A stretch of 13,314 nt of DNA, taken from the NCBI GenBank assembly GCA_041306005.1, contig JBFYKJ010000099.1:1-13314 (forward strand). The letters are read 5' to 3'. The translations under genes and the position numbers were made by a program. This document shows positions 1-5,025 of this stretch, piece by piece; the stretch's first letter is position 1, and each line of letters begins with the position of its first letter. The notes under the pieces were generated by a model. It was not told the DNA's origin. It worked only from the letters and a program-made list of their open reading frames with translations, and ran no database searches. This DNA comes from JBFYKJ01 sp041306005. Lineage in GTDB: Archaea; Altiarchaeota; Altiarchaeia; JAFGQM01.

Positions 1-564
1 GAGACCGCGGACCTCCTAGAGCGCGGCATAACCCCTAAGAAATCGCTCGACGACGCAAAGGAAGCGGAAGCGCACGAGAAGGTGTTCTATGAGATGCTCG
101 GCTGGAAGAAAGGCCTTTCGATGCAGACCATCCTATACTGGCACAAGAGGCTGCTGGAAGGCACAAAGCCGGATTTGGCCGGGAGGATACGCCAGCACCA
201 GGTCGCGATATCTGGCAGCAGGTTCACACCGCCGTTCCCGGCGGAGATCCACCCGCTTCTTGAAGACTTCTTTAGGTGGTACAACAAGAGCAGGGATAAA
301 GTGCATCCGGCGGAGCTTGCAGCGCTTGCGCACCTGAAGTTCGTGACGATACACCCGTTCGGCGACGGCAACGGCAGGATGAGCAGGCTGCTCATGAACT
401 TTGTTTTAAGCAGAAAGGGGTTCCCCATGCTGAACATACCCTACGCCAAGAGGGCGGGCTATTACAACGCGTTGGAGAGATCCCAGATGACCGGTGATGA
501 GACTGTCTTTGTGCAGTGGTTCTTCAGGAGATACCTGAAGGAGTGCAAGAGGTACTTGAAATAG
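1..564 (+). CDS. Fic family protein (AMPylase-type), 5' truncated by window edge
   Basis: This is the C-terminal part of a Fic-domain protein. Fic proteins usually transfer AMP or another phosphate-containing group onto target proteins. The frame is open from base 1, giving 187 visible residues; the first ATG-like codon inside the window is not the real start because family-like sequence (ETADLLERG) precedes it. The active-site motif HPFGDGNGRMSR lies at 352-387 with the catalytic His, the acidic Asp and the GNGR anion-binding loop all intact, so the enzyme looks active. The inhibitory helix (S/TxxxE[G/N]) of class II Fic proteins would lie upstream, outside the window, so self-inhibition cannot be judged. 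The gene ends at TAG 562-564. It neighbours two toxin-antitoxin pairs, which fits a role in stress or growth control, but no Fic antitoxin is seen downstream. Confidence 0.93.
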   Translation, partial: ETADLLERGITPKKSLDDAKEAEAHEKVFYEMLGWKKGLSMQTILYWHKRLLEGTKPDLAGRIRQHQVAISGSRFTPPFPAEIHPLLEDFFRWYNKSRDKVHPAELAALAHLKFVTIHPFGDGNGRMSRLLMNFVLSRKGFPMLNIPYAKRAGYYNALERSQMTGDETVFVQWFFRRYLKECKRYLK

Positions 565-565
565 G

Positions 566-590
566 TGTAGCGTAATCGCGCTTTTATTCC
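566..590 (+). repeat. Direct repeat copy A (TGTAGCGTAA...GCTTTTAT)
   Basis: The sequence immediately after the Fic stop codon matches, at about 20 of 25 positions, the sequence after the RelE stop codon at 1935-1959. The shared core is TGTAGCGTAA, four or so variable bases, then GCTTTTAT. The two copies bracket the HicBA and AbrB-RelE genes. They could be ends of an acquired segment, or a shared terminator or promoter motif (CTTTTAT resembles a TATA box). Confidence 0.5.
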
Positions 591-680
591 GATCACCGCT
601 AATCATCCCAATAACAGGACCGAAGACTCACGACAGGAGACCCTTTAGTCACCTCTCGCCAAGACTCAAGACCCACGACA

Positions 681-753
681 GGGGACCTCAAACACGAGCT
701 TCGACGAAGTCGAAGCTGTGCACAGGTTCGCCTTCGGCGAACCTCGTGTCCCC
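681..753. repeat. Bulged-hairpin element, copy 1 (two hairpins inside an outer stem)
   Basis: Hairpin 1 (693-720) is CAC, a bulged G, a 9-bp stem AGCTTCGAC with loop GAA, then GTG. Hairpin 2 (721-748) is CAC, a 9-bp stem AGGTTCGCC with loop TTC, a bulged C, then GTG. The two are immediate neighbours and mirror each other (G bulge on the 5' side, C bulge on the 3' side). GGGGAC at 681-686 and GTCCCC at 748-753 can close an outer stem around both. The same architecture occurs four times at 5103-5205. This is seen directly; function is unknown. Confidence 0.85.
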
Positions 754-840
754 ACCGGAGGCATTTCAGTCTTCTGTTTAGGGTCTACGGTCTTGTAACT
801 ACGGTCTTCGGTTTCGGGTTCACAAGGTGCCGAGCTTTTG

Positions 841-850
841 TATTTATAAA
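841..850 (+). promoter_or_regulatory. TATA box of the HicB-like gene
   Basis: TATTTATAAA ends 22 bases before ATG 873. This spacing predicts transcription starting at or within a few bases of the start codon, so a leaderless mRNA. No Shine-Dalgarno motif is present. Confidence 0.7.
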
Positions 851-872
851 TTGCCCGTCTAATAGTGCCGAA

Positions 873-1118
873 ATGGAAAAACTGATAAAAATCCAGATAG
901 AGCGGCTGGATGAGGGCGGCTACCTGGCGACCAGCGAGGACTTTGAGGACCTGATGGCCCAGGGGAACACCATAGAAGAGACCTTGGAGCTAGCCCGTGA
1001 TGTTGCAGAAAAACTTATTGAATCTTATACAGCACACGGCGATCCCCTGCCCAAAGCGATAATCAAAAGGGTCCCCGAGAAGACGGTTTTTGCAGTGCCG
1101 GTGAAATCGGCGGCATGA
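873..1118 (+). CDS. HicB-family antitoxin (short form)
   Basis: This 81-residue protein has the HicB partial RNase-H-like fold pattern: an N-terminal beta strand pair around GGYLATSEDF, the segment LMAQGNTIEET (HicB consensus GL.aqGdT.eEA), then a helix LELARDVAEKLIESY. It would neutralise the HicA mRNA interferase by direct binding. There is no extra C-terminal helix-turn-helix or ribbon-helix-helix domain, so it probably does not bind DNA through a dedicated domain. ATG 873 follows a TATA box at leaderless spacing. The gene stops at 1118, four bases before the end of the convergent hicA. In most hicAB loci the two genes are on the same strand with hicA first, so this tail-to-tail layout is unusual. 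Confidence 0.85.
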   Translation: MEKLIKIQIERLDEGGYLATSEDFEDLMAQGNTIEETLELARDVAEKLIESYTAHGDPLPKAIIKRVPEKTVFAVPVKSAA

Positions 1119-1122
1119 ATCG

Positions 1123-1332
1123 CTAGAAAAACTCAAGGCTTATCCCGGACTGCTTTATCATCTTTCTGAGCGTCTTTTGCGGTATGTCCTTCGACCCGTG
1201 GTTCGGGACGACTACCCTGCGCCGGGTATCCGGATTGTACCAGATCTCATGGCTGCCCTTGGCCTGCCTGTCAAACACGAAACCGTGCTCCTTGATTATC
1301 CCTATGAAATCCCTCGCGCTCAGAGCTTTTAT
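1123..1332 (-). pseudogene. HicA-family mRNA interferase toxin lacking a canonical start codon (start-lost pseudogene, or non-AUG initiation)
   Basis: Read on the minus strand, 1332 down to 1123 encodes 69 residues matching the full HicA double-stranded-RNA-binding fold: KALSARDFIGIIKEHGF at the N-terminus, then the catalytic GSHEIW (His at residue 28), RRVVVPNHGS, and the C-terminal helix TLRKMIKQSGISLEFF. Where the family has ATG the codon is ATA (1330-1332). The frame is closed by TAA six codons upstream of the GCT codon, with no ATG, GTG or TTG in between, and the next GTG would remove the first helix. TATA-like sequence (minus strand TTTATC, 1361-1356) lies 29 bases upstream of the ATA, matching leaderless spacing elsewhere here; a second one (TATAAA, 1346-1341) would point to a CTG at 1323. 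The body is undamaged, so either non-AUG initiation or recent start loss is possible. Confidence 0.8.
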
Positions 1333-1387
1333 TATTAGGTTTTATACGGCGGTTAGATAAACTGCCAATCTTTTTCTAAACTTCGCC

Positions 1388-1394
1388 TTTTTAT
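1388..1394 (+). promoter_or_regulatory. TATA box of the AbrB-RelE operon
   Basis: TTTTTAT lies 29 to 35 bases before ATG 1423, the leaderless spacing seen for other first genes in this window. Confidence 0.65.
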
Positions 1395-1397
1395 CCC

Positions 1398-1417
1398 CGG
1401 TAAGTCTAAACTTACCG
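1398..1417. promoter_or_regulatory. Probable autoregulatory operator of the AbrB-RelE pair
   Basis: CGGTAAGTCTAAACTTACCG is a perfect inverted repeat with 7-base arms and a 6-base spacer. It occupies the stretch between the TATA box and the start codon, so a bound protein would cover the transcription start. AbrB/MazE-type antitoxins typically bind such palindromes in their own promoters, alone or with the toxin. Assignment to this antitoxin is inference from position. Confidence 0.7.
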
Positions 1418-1422
1418 TCAAA

Positions 1423-1689
1423 ATGGAAATCGCGTTGGCAACTATGAGCAGCAAGGGGCAGATAGTCATACCGCAGAAGATGCGGGACTGTTTCCCGGCG
1501 GGCAAGAAGATACTCCTGGTCAAGGACGGCAAGCGCGTGGTGATAAAGCCCGCCAGCGAGCTTTCGAAGCAGCTGAAGGAGGATTTGGAGTTTGCCAGGA
1601 GGACTGAAGAGGCCTATAAGCGGCATGAACGGGGGGAGTTCATAATGATGGACGCCGACGAATTCCTGAAAGAGCTTGAGACATGGTGA
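1423..1689 (+). CDS. AbrB/MazE-family antitoxin (SpoVT-AbrB swapped-hairpin protein)
   Basis: The 88-residue product opens with the swapped-hairpin AbrB DNA-binding signature: ATMSSKGQIVIPQKMR followed by KKILLVKDGKRVVIKP. The C-terminal half (residues 45-88) is charged and helical, with a tail ending DEFLKELETW that would wrap the toxin, as is usual for antitoxins. It should repress its own promoter at the 1398-1417 palindrome and neutralise the downstream RelE-like protein. Start at ATG 1423 fits both the family and the TATA spacing. Its last seven bases overlap the start of the toxin gene, indicating translational coupling. Confidence 0.92.
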   Translation: MEIALATMSSKGQIVIPQKMRDCFPAGKKILLVKDGKRVVIKPASELSKQLKEDLEFARRTEEAYKRHERGEFIMMDADEFLKELETW

Positions 1690-1931
1690 GAGTACTATTC
1701 GACCCTGCCTTTCAAAAGCAATTCGATAAGCTGGGGGACCTTTTTCTCCAAGGGAAGGTCAAAAAGCAGATAAAACGGGTAATAAACGACCCAAATGCCG
1801 GGAAACCCATGAGGCATACAAGGAAGAATACCCGGGAAGTCAGGGTCTTGCCATTCAGGCTCTCATACTCCTTCAACCCCGAGACGAATATCATCGAATT
1901 TTTGGAGATTTACCACAAGGACGAACAGTAG
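1683..1931 (+). CDS. RelE/ParE-superfamily toxin
   Basis: The 82-residue protein has the RelE/ParE layout: an N-terminal beta strand (VRVLFDPAFQKQFDKL), a two-helix hairpin rich in Lys (residues 21-36), then NDPNAGKPMRHTRKNTREVRV, the core FRLSYSF strand and the terminal IIEFLEIYHKDEQ strand. Basic and polar residues near the C-terminus (Arg, Tyr, His, Lys) are those expected of RelE-like ribosome-dependent mRNA cleavage, though ParE-type gyrase poisoning cannot be excluded. ATG 1683 overlaps the antitoxin stop (TGA 1687-1689). The length and lack of frameshifts suggest an intact toxin. Confidence 0.88.
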   Translation: MVRVLFDPAFQKQFDKLGDLFLQGKVKKQIKRVINDPNAGKPMRHTRKNTREVRVLPFRLSYSFNPETNIIEFLEIYHKDEQ

Positions 1932-1934
1932 GCA

Positions 1935-1959
1935 TGTAGCGTAACTAAGCTTTTATCCC
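1935..1959 (+). repeat. Direct repeat copy B (TGTAGCGTAA...GCTTTTAT)
   Basis: This is the second copy of the motif at 566-590, located just after the RelE stop codon. Differences are confined mainly to the four bases after the TGTAGCGTAA core. Together the copies frame a segment of about 1.4 kb that contains both toxin-antitoxin pairs and the hairpin element. Confidence 0.5.
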
Positions 1960-1972
1960 AGCCCCCTGAATT

Positions 1973-1994
1973 ATTCGGTATACCGAATTTTTAT
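1973..1994 (+). promoter_or_regulatory. Promoter with palindromic operator for the ZIP-DtxR operon
   Basis: ATTCGGTATACCGAAT (1973-1988) is a perfect 16-base palindrome whose last T is the first base of the TATA box TTTTTAT (1988-1994). ATG 2023 lies 29 bases past the start of the TATA core, so the transcript is probably leaderless. A repressor bound here would block TBP/TFB. The palindrome is of the size bound by DtxR/MntR dimers, and the second gene of the operon encodes such a regulator, so metal-responsive autoregulation is the natural inference. Confidence 0.75.
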
Positions 1995-2022
1995 CTTTGC
2001 ATCCGTAAATAACCCGCTCAAG

Positions 2023-2751
2023 ATGATAGACGTCTTAACCGTCATAATACTGATATTCCTCGGCCAGCTGCTGGGCTGCGCCCTCGGCCTCCTTAAGAAG
2101 CCCAGCGAGAGGCTGCTCCACTCATCCCTCGGATATGCGGCCGCCATAATGATATCCGTCTCGCTGCTGGAGCTCTTGCCCGAGAGCCTGGCGGTGGCCC
2201 CACTCTGGCTTGTCGCCGCAGCGTTCATGGCCGGCATAGCCCTCTTCGAGGTCCTCGACCACACCCTGCACCACATCCACCCCGAGTTCCTGAAGAAGGA
2301 GCAAAAGGACGTCAAGAGGAGCGTAAACATGCTTGTCGTAGGCATGATGCTGCACAACATACCCGAGGGCCTGGCAACGGGCTTCAGCTTCGCCGTGGAC
2401 CCGTCGATGGGCATCCTAATAGCCTTCCTGATAGCCATCCACAACATACCCGAAAACCTGGCGACGATAGTCCCGCTCTATTGCTGCAAGAAGTGCCGGA
2501 AGAAAAGCTCGCTGGTGATGATGGCCCCGATACTCGCGGAGGTCGTGGGCTTTGCCGTCGGGTTCTTCCTTTTGAGCGGCTCGTCGCTGCCTATACTGGG
2601 GGCGTCCCTTGCCATGGCCGCCGGCATAATGATCTACATCTCCCTGGACGAGCTTATACCCTCCGCCCAGCTGAAGCGCCGCCCCAAGGAGGGCGCAATC
2701 AGCATAACGCTCGGCATACTGACTGTGGTCCTGCTGGGCTTGCTTGTGTGA
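2023..2751 (+). CDS. ZIP-family divalent metal transporter
   Basis: A 242-residue membrane protein of the ZIP family, which moves Zn, Fe, Mn or similar ions into the cytoplasm. Several hydrophobic segments are evident (about residues 4-23, 36-54, 59-76, 104-124, 128-150, 166-185, 190-210, 225-242). The paired metal-site helices are clear: HNIPEGLATG with His111 and Glu115, and IHNIPENLA with His140 and Glu144. The cytoplasmic loop before them has a His cluster (HTLHHIHPEF), a common variable metal-binding loop. The second helix has Asn where many members have Gly. The DtxR-like regulator begins one base after the stop codon, so the two are cotranscribed and probably respond to the same metal. 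Confidence 0.92.
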   Translation: MIDVLTVIILIFLGQLLGCALGLLKKPSERLLHSSLGYAAAIMISVSLLELLPESLAVAPLWLVAAAFMAGIALFEVLDHTLHHIHPEFLKKEQKDVKRSVNMLVVGMMLHNIPEGLATGFSFAVDPSMGILIAFLIAIHNIPENLATIVPLYCCKKCRKKSSLVMMAPILAEVVGFAVGFFLLSGSSLPILGASLAMAAGIMIYISLDELIPSAQLKRRPKEGAISITLGILTVVLLGLLV

Positions 2752-2752
2752 A

Positions 2753-3148
2753 ATGGCCACTAAGAGGACCGAGGACTACCTGGAGGCGATTGCGCGCCTT
2801 TCCGGGAAGCGGAAAGGGAGCGTCAAGGTCAGGGACCTCGCGGGGGAGCTTGGCGTTGGCATGCCCAGCGTGACCGAGATGCTGCAAAAGCTGGCCGAAT
2901 CGGGCTACATATCCTACGAGAAATACCGCGGTGCCGCATTGACTGCCAAGGGGCGCAGGATAGCCGACGAGACCCTGAGAAAGCACGAGATGCTCAAGAG
3001 GTTCCTCATATCCGCGGGAGTTAGCGAGCCCGCCGCCGACGAGGACGCGTGCAAGATGGAGCACATACTAAGCGAGGAGACACTGGGAAGGCTGGCGGAG
3101 CTTGCCGCGAGGCGGAAGGGCGCCGCCCGCAGCCGCCGGTTGGCATAA
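2753..3148 (+). CDS. DtxR/MntR-family metal-dependent transcriptional repressor
   Basis: This 131-residue protein has the N-terminal winged helix-turn-helix (residues 1-64: KRTEDYLEAIARL, VKVRDLAGELGVGMPSVTEM, then the wing SYEKYRGAALT) and the metal-binding dimerisation domain (about 68-120). It lacks the C-terminal SH3/FeoA domain, like MntR. Metal ligands follow MntR numbering closely: Asp8, Glu11, His78, Glu103 and His104, but position 100 is Cys (ACKMEH), as in iron-sensing DtxR/IdeR, instead of Glu. ATG 2753 is preferred over an upstream in-frame TTG because it follows the ZIP stop by one base and starts the family alignment. It probably controls its own operon through the 1973-1988 palindrome. 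Confidence 0.9.
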   Translation: MATKRTEDYLEAIARLSGKRKGSVKVRDLAGELGVGMPSVTEMLQKLAESGYISYEKYRGAALTAKGRRIADETLRKHEMLKRFLISAGVSEPAADEDACKMEHILSEETLGRLAELAARRKGAARSRRLA

Positions 3149-3175
3149 CACCCCACCTAACACATTTACACTACA

Positions 3176-3751
3176 ATGGCTAACATGCACGCAAAGGCGC
3201 AGCTCTTCAACAGGAAGGCCGCATCTGCAAAGAGCAAGCCGGACGAGGTTATGGGTGCCCTGGGGTTAAAGCCGGGCCAAAGCGTCGCCGACATAGGCTC
3301 CGGCGGCGGGTATTTTACCCTCCGGTTCGCTGAGGCGGTCGGGCAGGCCGGCAAGGTCTATGCGGCCGACACGAACTGTGAGCTCCTGGACTTCGTGGGC
3401 TCATCCGCGCGCGAGGCCGGGCTTGGGAACGTCAAGACCATCCTGATATCCGGGGACCTGGCCCTGCCTGAGAAGATAGACCTTGTTTTCATGCGCAACC
3501 TGTATCACCATCTGTCCGATAGGGTAGAATACTTCAGAAGGCTGAAGGATTTCCTCAAACCGGATGGGAAGCTGGCCGTCATCGAGTACCTGCCGGGCAC
3601 GGGCGGGCGCTTCAGCTTCCGCAGGCTCTTTGGCCACTCGACTCCAAAGAGGACCATAATAACAGAAGTCGAGGCAGCAGGGTACACGCTGGCCGCCGAC
3701 CACGGCTTCCTATCCGAGCAGAGTTTTCTCATCTTCTCGCCGAAAAGCTGA
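3176..3751 (+). CDS. Class I SAM-dependent methyltransferase
   Basis: The 191-residue product has a Rossmann-fold methyltransferase core. Motif I is VADIGSGGGYFTLRF (residues 37-51), the acidic residue that binds the ribose is Asp65 in VYAADTN, and motif IV/post-I regions appear as DLVFMRNLYHHLSD and FLKPDGKLAVIEYLP. The pattern resembles the Methyltransf_11/UbiE-like small-molecule enzymes (some archaeal relatives are annotated as arsenite or lipid methyltransferases), but there is no Cys cluster to support arsenite activity. The substrate cannot be named. It starts 27 bases after the DtxR-like gene on the same strand, with no clear Shine-Dalgarno, so it may be the third gene of the ZIP operon. 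Confidence 0.85.
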   Translation: MANMHAKAQLFNRKAASAKSKPDEVMGALGLKPGQSVADIGSGGGYFTLRFAEAVGQAGKVYAADTNCELLDFVGSSAREAGLGNVKTILISGDLALPEKIDLVFMRNLYHHLSDRVEYFRRLKDFLKPDGKLAVIEYLPGTGGRFSFRRLFGHSTPKRTIITEVEAAGYTLAADHGFLSEQSFLIFSPKS

Positions 3752-3780
3752 ACTGCCCGGCGGCAACCGCGGCATAATTT

Positions 3781-3801
3781 CGCCCTTATGGGCGTTTTTA
3801 T
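3781..3801 (+). promoter_or_regulatory. Inverted repeat followed by T-rich TATA-like tract (promoter or terminator)
   Basis: CGCCCTTATGGGCG (3781-3794) is an inverted repeat with 5-bp arms followed directly by TTTTTAT. This can be read as a terminator for the methyltransferase gene, or as a TATA box with an abutting operator, the same arrangement as at 1973 and 4983. If a promoter, transcription would start near 3825, leaving a leader of about 55 bases before ATG 3880. Confidence 0.5.
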
Positions 3802-3840
3802 CCGTTGACGCTCTAAACTGCCTGCGAAAATCACGCTTCA

Positions 3841-3868
3841 TCGGGCGGCGCTTTTTTGCCGAACCCGA
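3841..3868 (+). other. Possible leader hairpin before the Cys-rich protein gene
   Basis: TCGGGCGGC (3841-3849) can pair with GCCG-AA-CCCGA (3858-3868) as a 9-bp stem with a two-base bulge and a U-rich loop, 11 bases before ATG 3880. The loop is CTTTTTT-like and is itself at TATA spacing (about -29) from the ATG, so it may instead be a weak promoter element. Confidence 0.35.
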
Positions 3869-3879
3869 TCACTGCTAAA

Positions 3880-4941
3880 ATGGTAAAATGTCCGAAATGC
3901 GGGTCCGCTGTCGCGGCCGCAAAATTCTGCGGCGACTGCGGCGAAAAACTGCCAAAACAGGACGCGGCCCCCCCTAAGGATAAGCCGGTCCACGACAAGG
4001 CAAAACAAGTCGCGCATACCGCCAATGACGATTCGGCCCGCGAACCGGCGAATGCAGCCGGCAAAAAGGCGGTGAAGATCCCAAATAGCGTAGTCTACGT
4101 AGTCATCGCCCTGGCTTCGATCGCGCTCATATGCCTTATTGCGTTTTACCCGCAAGGCGGGGACACCGGCAAACAGCCGGATGCGGCTTATTCCGGGGTG
4201 TGCGGCGACGGCGCATGCAATAACGGCGAGGACTGCGGCACCTGCGCCGGCGACTGCGCGTGCCAAAGCGGATACGAATGCACGAACAACAAATGCGTTG
4301 AGGCCGATGCCTGCGGCGACGGGGCATGCGACAGCGGCGAGACGTGCCGCTCCTGCCCGTCCGACTGCGGCGTATGCAAGTCGGCGGTCGGGGAGGGCTG
4401 CGCCAGGAGCTCCGACTGCTCAGGCGGATACTGCTTCAACGGCACGTGCAGGTCTTCGCCGCCGGGCTGCGGCGACGGCCACTGCGATGCGAACGAGACG
4501 CGTCTCACATGCACCGCCGACTGCGGGGAGCCGATAGGCGAAGGCCTTAACTGCCTCAGGAACGGGGACTGCATCAGTGGATACTGCGTAAACAAGGTCT
4601 GCAGGGATTCAAGCTCGTACAAGCAGAATGCGACCCCGAGCGGATATTCCGTAAGCTGGTCTCCCTTAAGCGGCGAAGGTTTCTGGATGCTGTTCCCTAC
4701 GGCTCCCGAAGGGGAGTCGTCTACAGGCATACCCTACGCCCCCGGCGGGCTGTACGGCCTTACGATAACCTGCGTCGACGGCGCATGCAGGAGATACGAC
4801 TACTGGCGCGATTACGCTGCCAAGCATTGCCTTGAGAACGTGGGCGGCATGTCGCCGCAGGACATCAGGGCCGCAGCGCGCGACCCTACCCAGAATTGCG
4901 AGCGCTTCAACGCCTCGGAAGCTGTCGGGACGGCTTGGTAG
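3880..4941 (+). CDS. Zinc-ribbon, single-TM, Cys-rich surface protein with CGDG repeats
   Basis: The 353-residue protein begins with a zinc ribbon (MVKCPKCG...FCGDCGEK, Cys4, Cys7, Cys17, Cys20), a charged linker (22-66), and one TM helix (about 70-91). The rest is presumably outside. It contains three CGDGxCxxxExxxxCxxDC repeats (108-126, 145-163, 197-215), alternating with Cys-knot-like stretches ending in CxxxxDCxxGYCxNxxCR (about 174-191 and 225-242), then a C-terminal domain (about 253-353) containing four further Cys. The Asp-Gly-rich repeats look like small disulfide-bonded, possibly calcium-binding, modules seen in archaeal surface proteins. ATG 3880 is preferred to an upstream TTG since the ribbon starts there. 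Function is not known; a cytoplasmic Zn ribbon joined to an exported Cys-rich region is notable. Confidence 0.8.
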   Translation: MVKCPKCGSAVAAAKFCGDCGEKLPKQDAAPPKDKPVHDKAKQVAHTANDDSAREPANAAGKKAVKIPNSVVYVVIALASIALICLIAFYPQGGDTGKQPDAAYSGVCGDGACNNGEDCGTCAGDCACQSGYECTNNKCVEADACGDGACDSGETCRSCPSDCGVCKSAVGEGCARSSDCSGGYCFNGTCRSSPPGCGDGHCDANETRLTCTADCGEPIGEGLNCLRNGDCISGYCVNKVCRDSSSYKQNATPSGYSVSWSPLSGEGFWMLFPTAPEGESSTGIPYAPGGLYGLTITCVDGACRRYDYWRDYAAKHCLENVGGMSPQDIRAAARDPTQNCERFNASEAVGTAW

Positions 4942-4982
4942 CTATCGCATTTTTTGGCGTCCCGCACAGGCGTAGATAATTT
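4942..4982 (+). terminator. T-rich tract after the Cys-rich protein gene
   Basis: GCATTTTTTGGCG starts a few bases after the stop codon. Archaeal termination needs mainly a T run, so this T6 (about 4950-4955) is a reasonable terminator. No strong stem precedes it. Confidence 0.4.
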
Positions 4983-5004
4983 TGCTCATATGAGCATTTT
5001 TATA
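4983..5004 (+). promoter_or_regulatory. Promoter with palindromic operator for the DUF134 operon
   Basis: TGCTCATATGAGCA (4983-4996) is a perfect 14-base palindrome that touches the TATA box TTTTTATA (4997-5004). ATG 5026 lies 22-29 bases downstream, giving a leaderless transcript. DUF134 proteins carry a helix-turn-helix, so autoregulation through this palindrome is plausible; this is inferred from position only. Confidence 0.75.
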
Positions 5005-5025
5005 CCTAGCGTTTCTAATTAGCAT

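Larger units (their letters stand above)
565..872. other. Intergenic region carrying a hairpin/heptad element, no gene
   Basis: No credible coding sequence is seen in these 308 bases. The left edge carries a TGTAGCGTAA motif that recurs at 1935. From about 616 to 820 there are degenerate 7-base repeats (forms of AAGACCC on the left, and of GGTCTTC/GGTTTCG on the right, so in inverted orientation) bracketing two strong bulged hairpins at 693-748. The right edge is the promoter of the HicB-like gene. Confidence 0.8.

Noticed and set aside
681..820. CRISPR array
   Set aside because: The repeats are hairpins and 7-base units without regular spacers or a constant repeat of 24 bases or more.
565..872. 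tRNA or other known structured RNA
   Set aside because: The two hairpins with an outer stem look cloverleaf-like, but there is no TPsiC-like loop, anticodon arm size or CCA-type end matching a tRNA.
3176..3751. Arsenite methyltransferase
   Set aside because: The core is methyltransferase-like, but the conserved Cys needed for arsenic binding are not present, so only the general class is called.
4188..4730. 180-codon open frame opposite the Cys-rich protein gene
   Set aside because: The repeated CGDG codons create an open antisense frame; the sense frame has the coherent Cys spacing.
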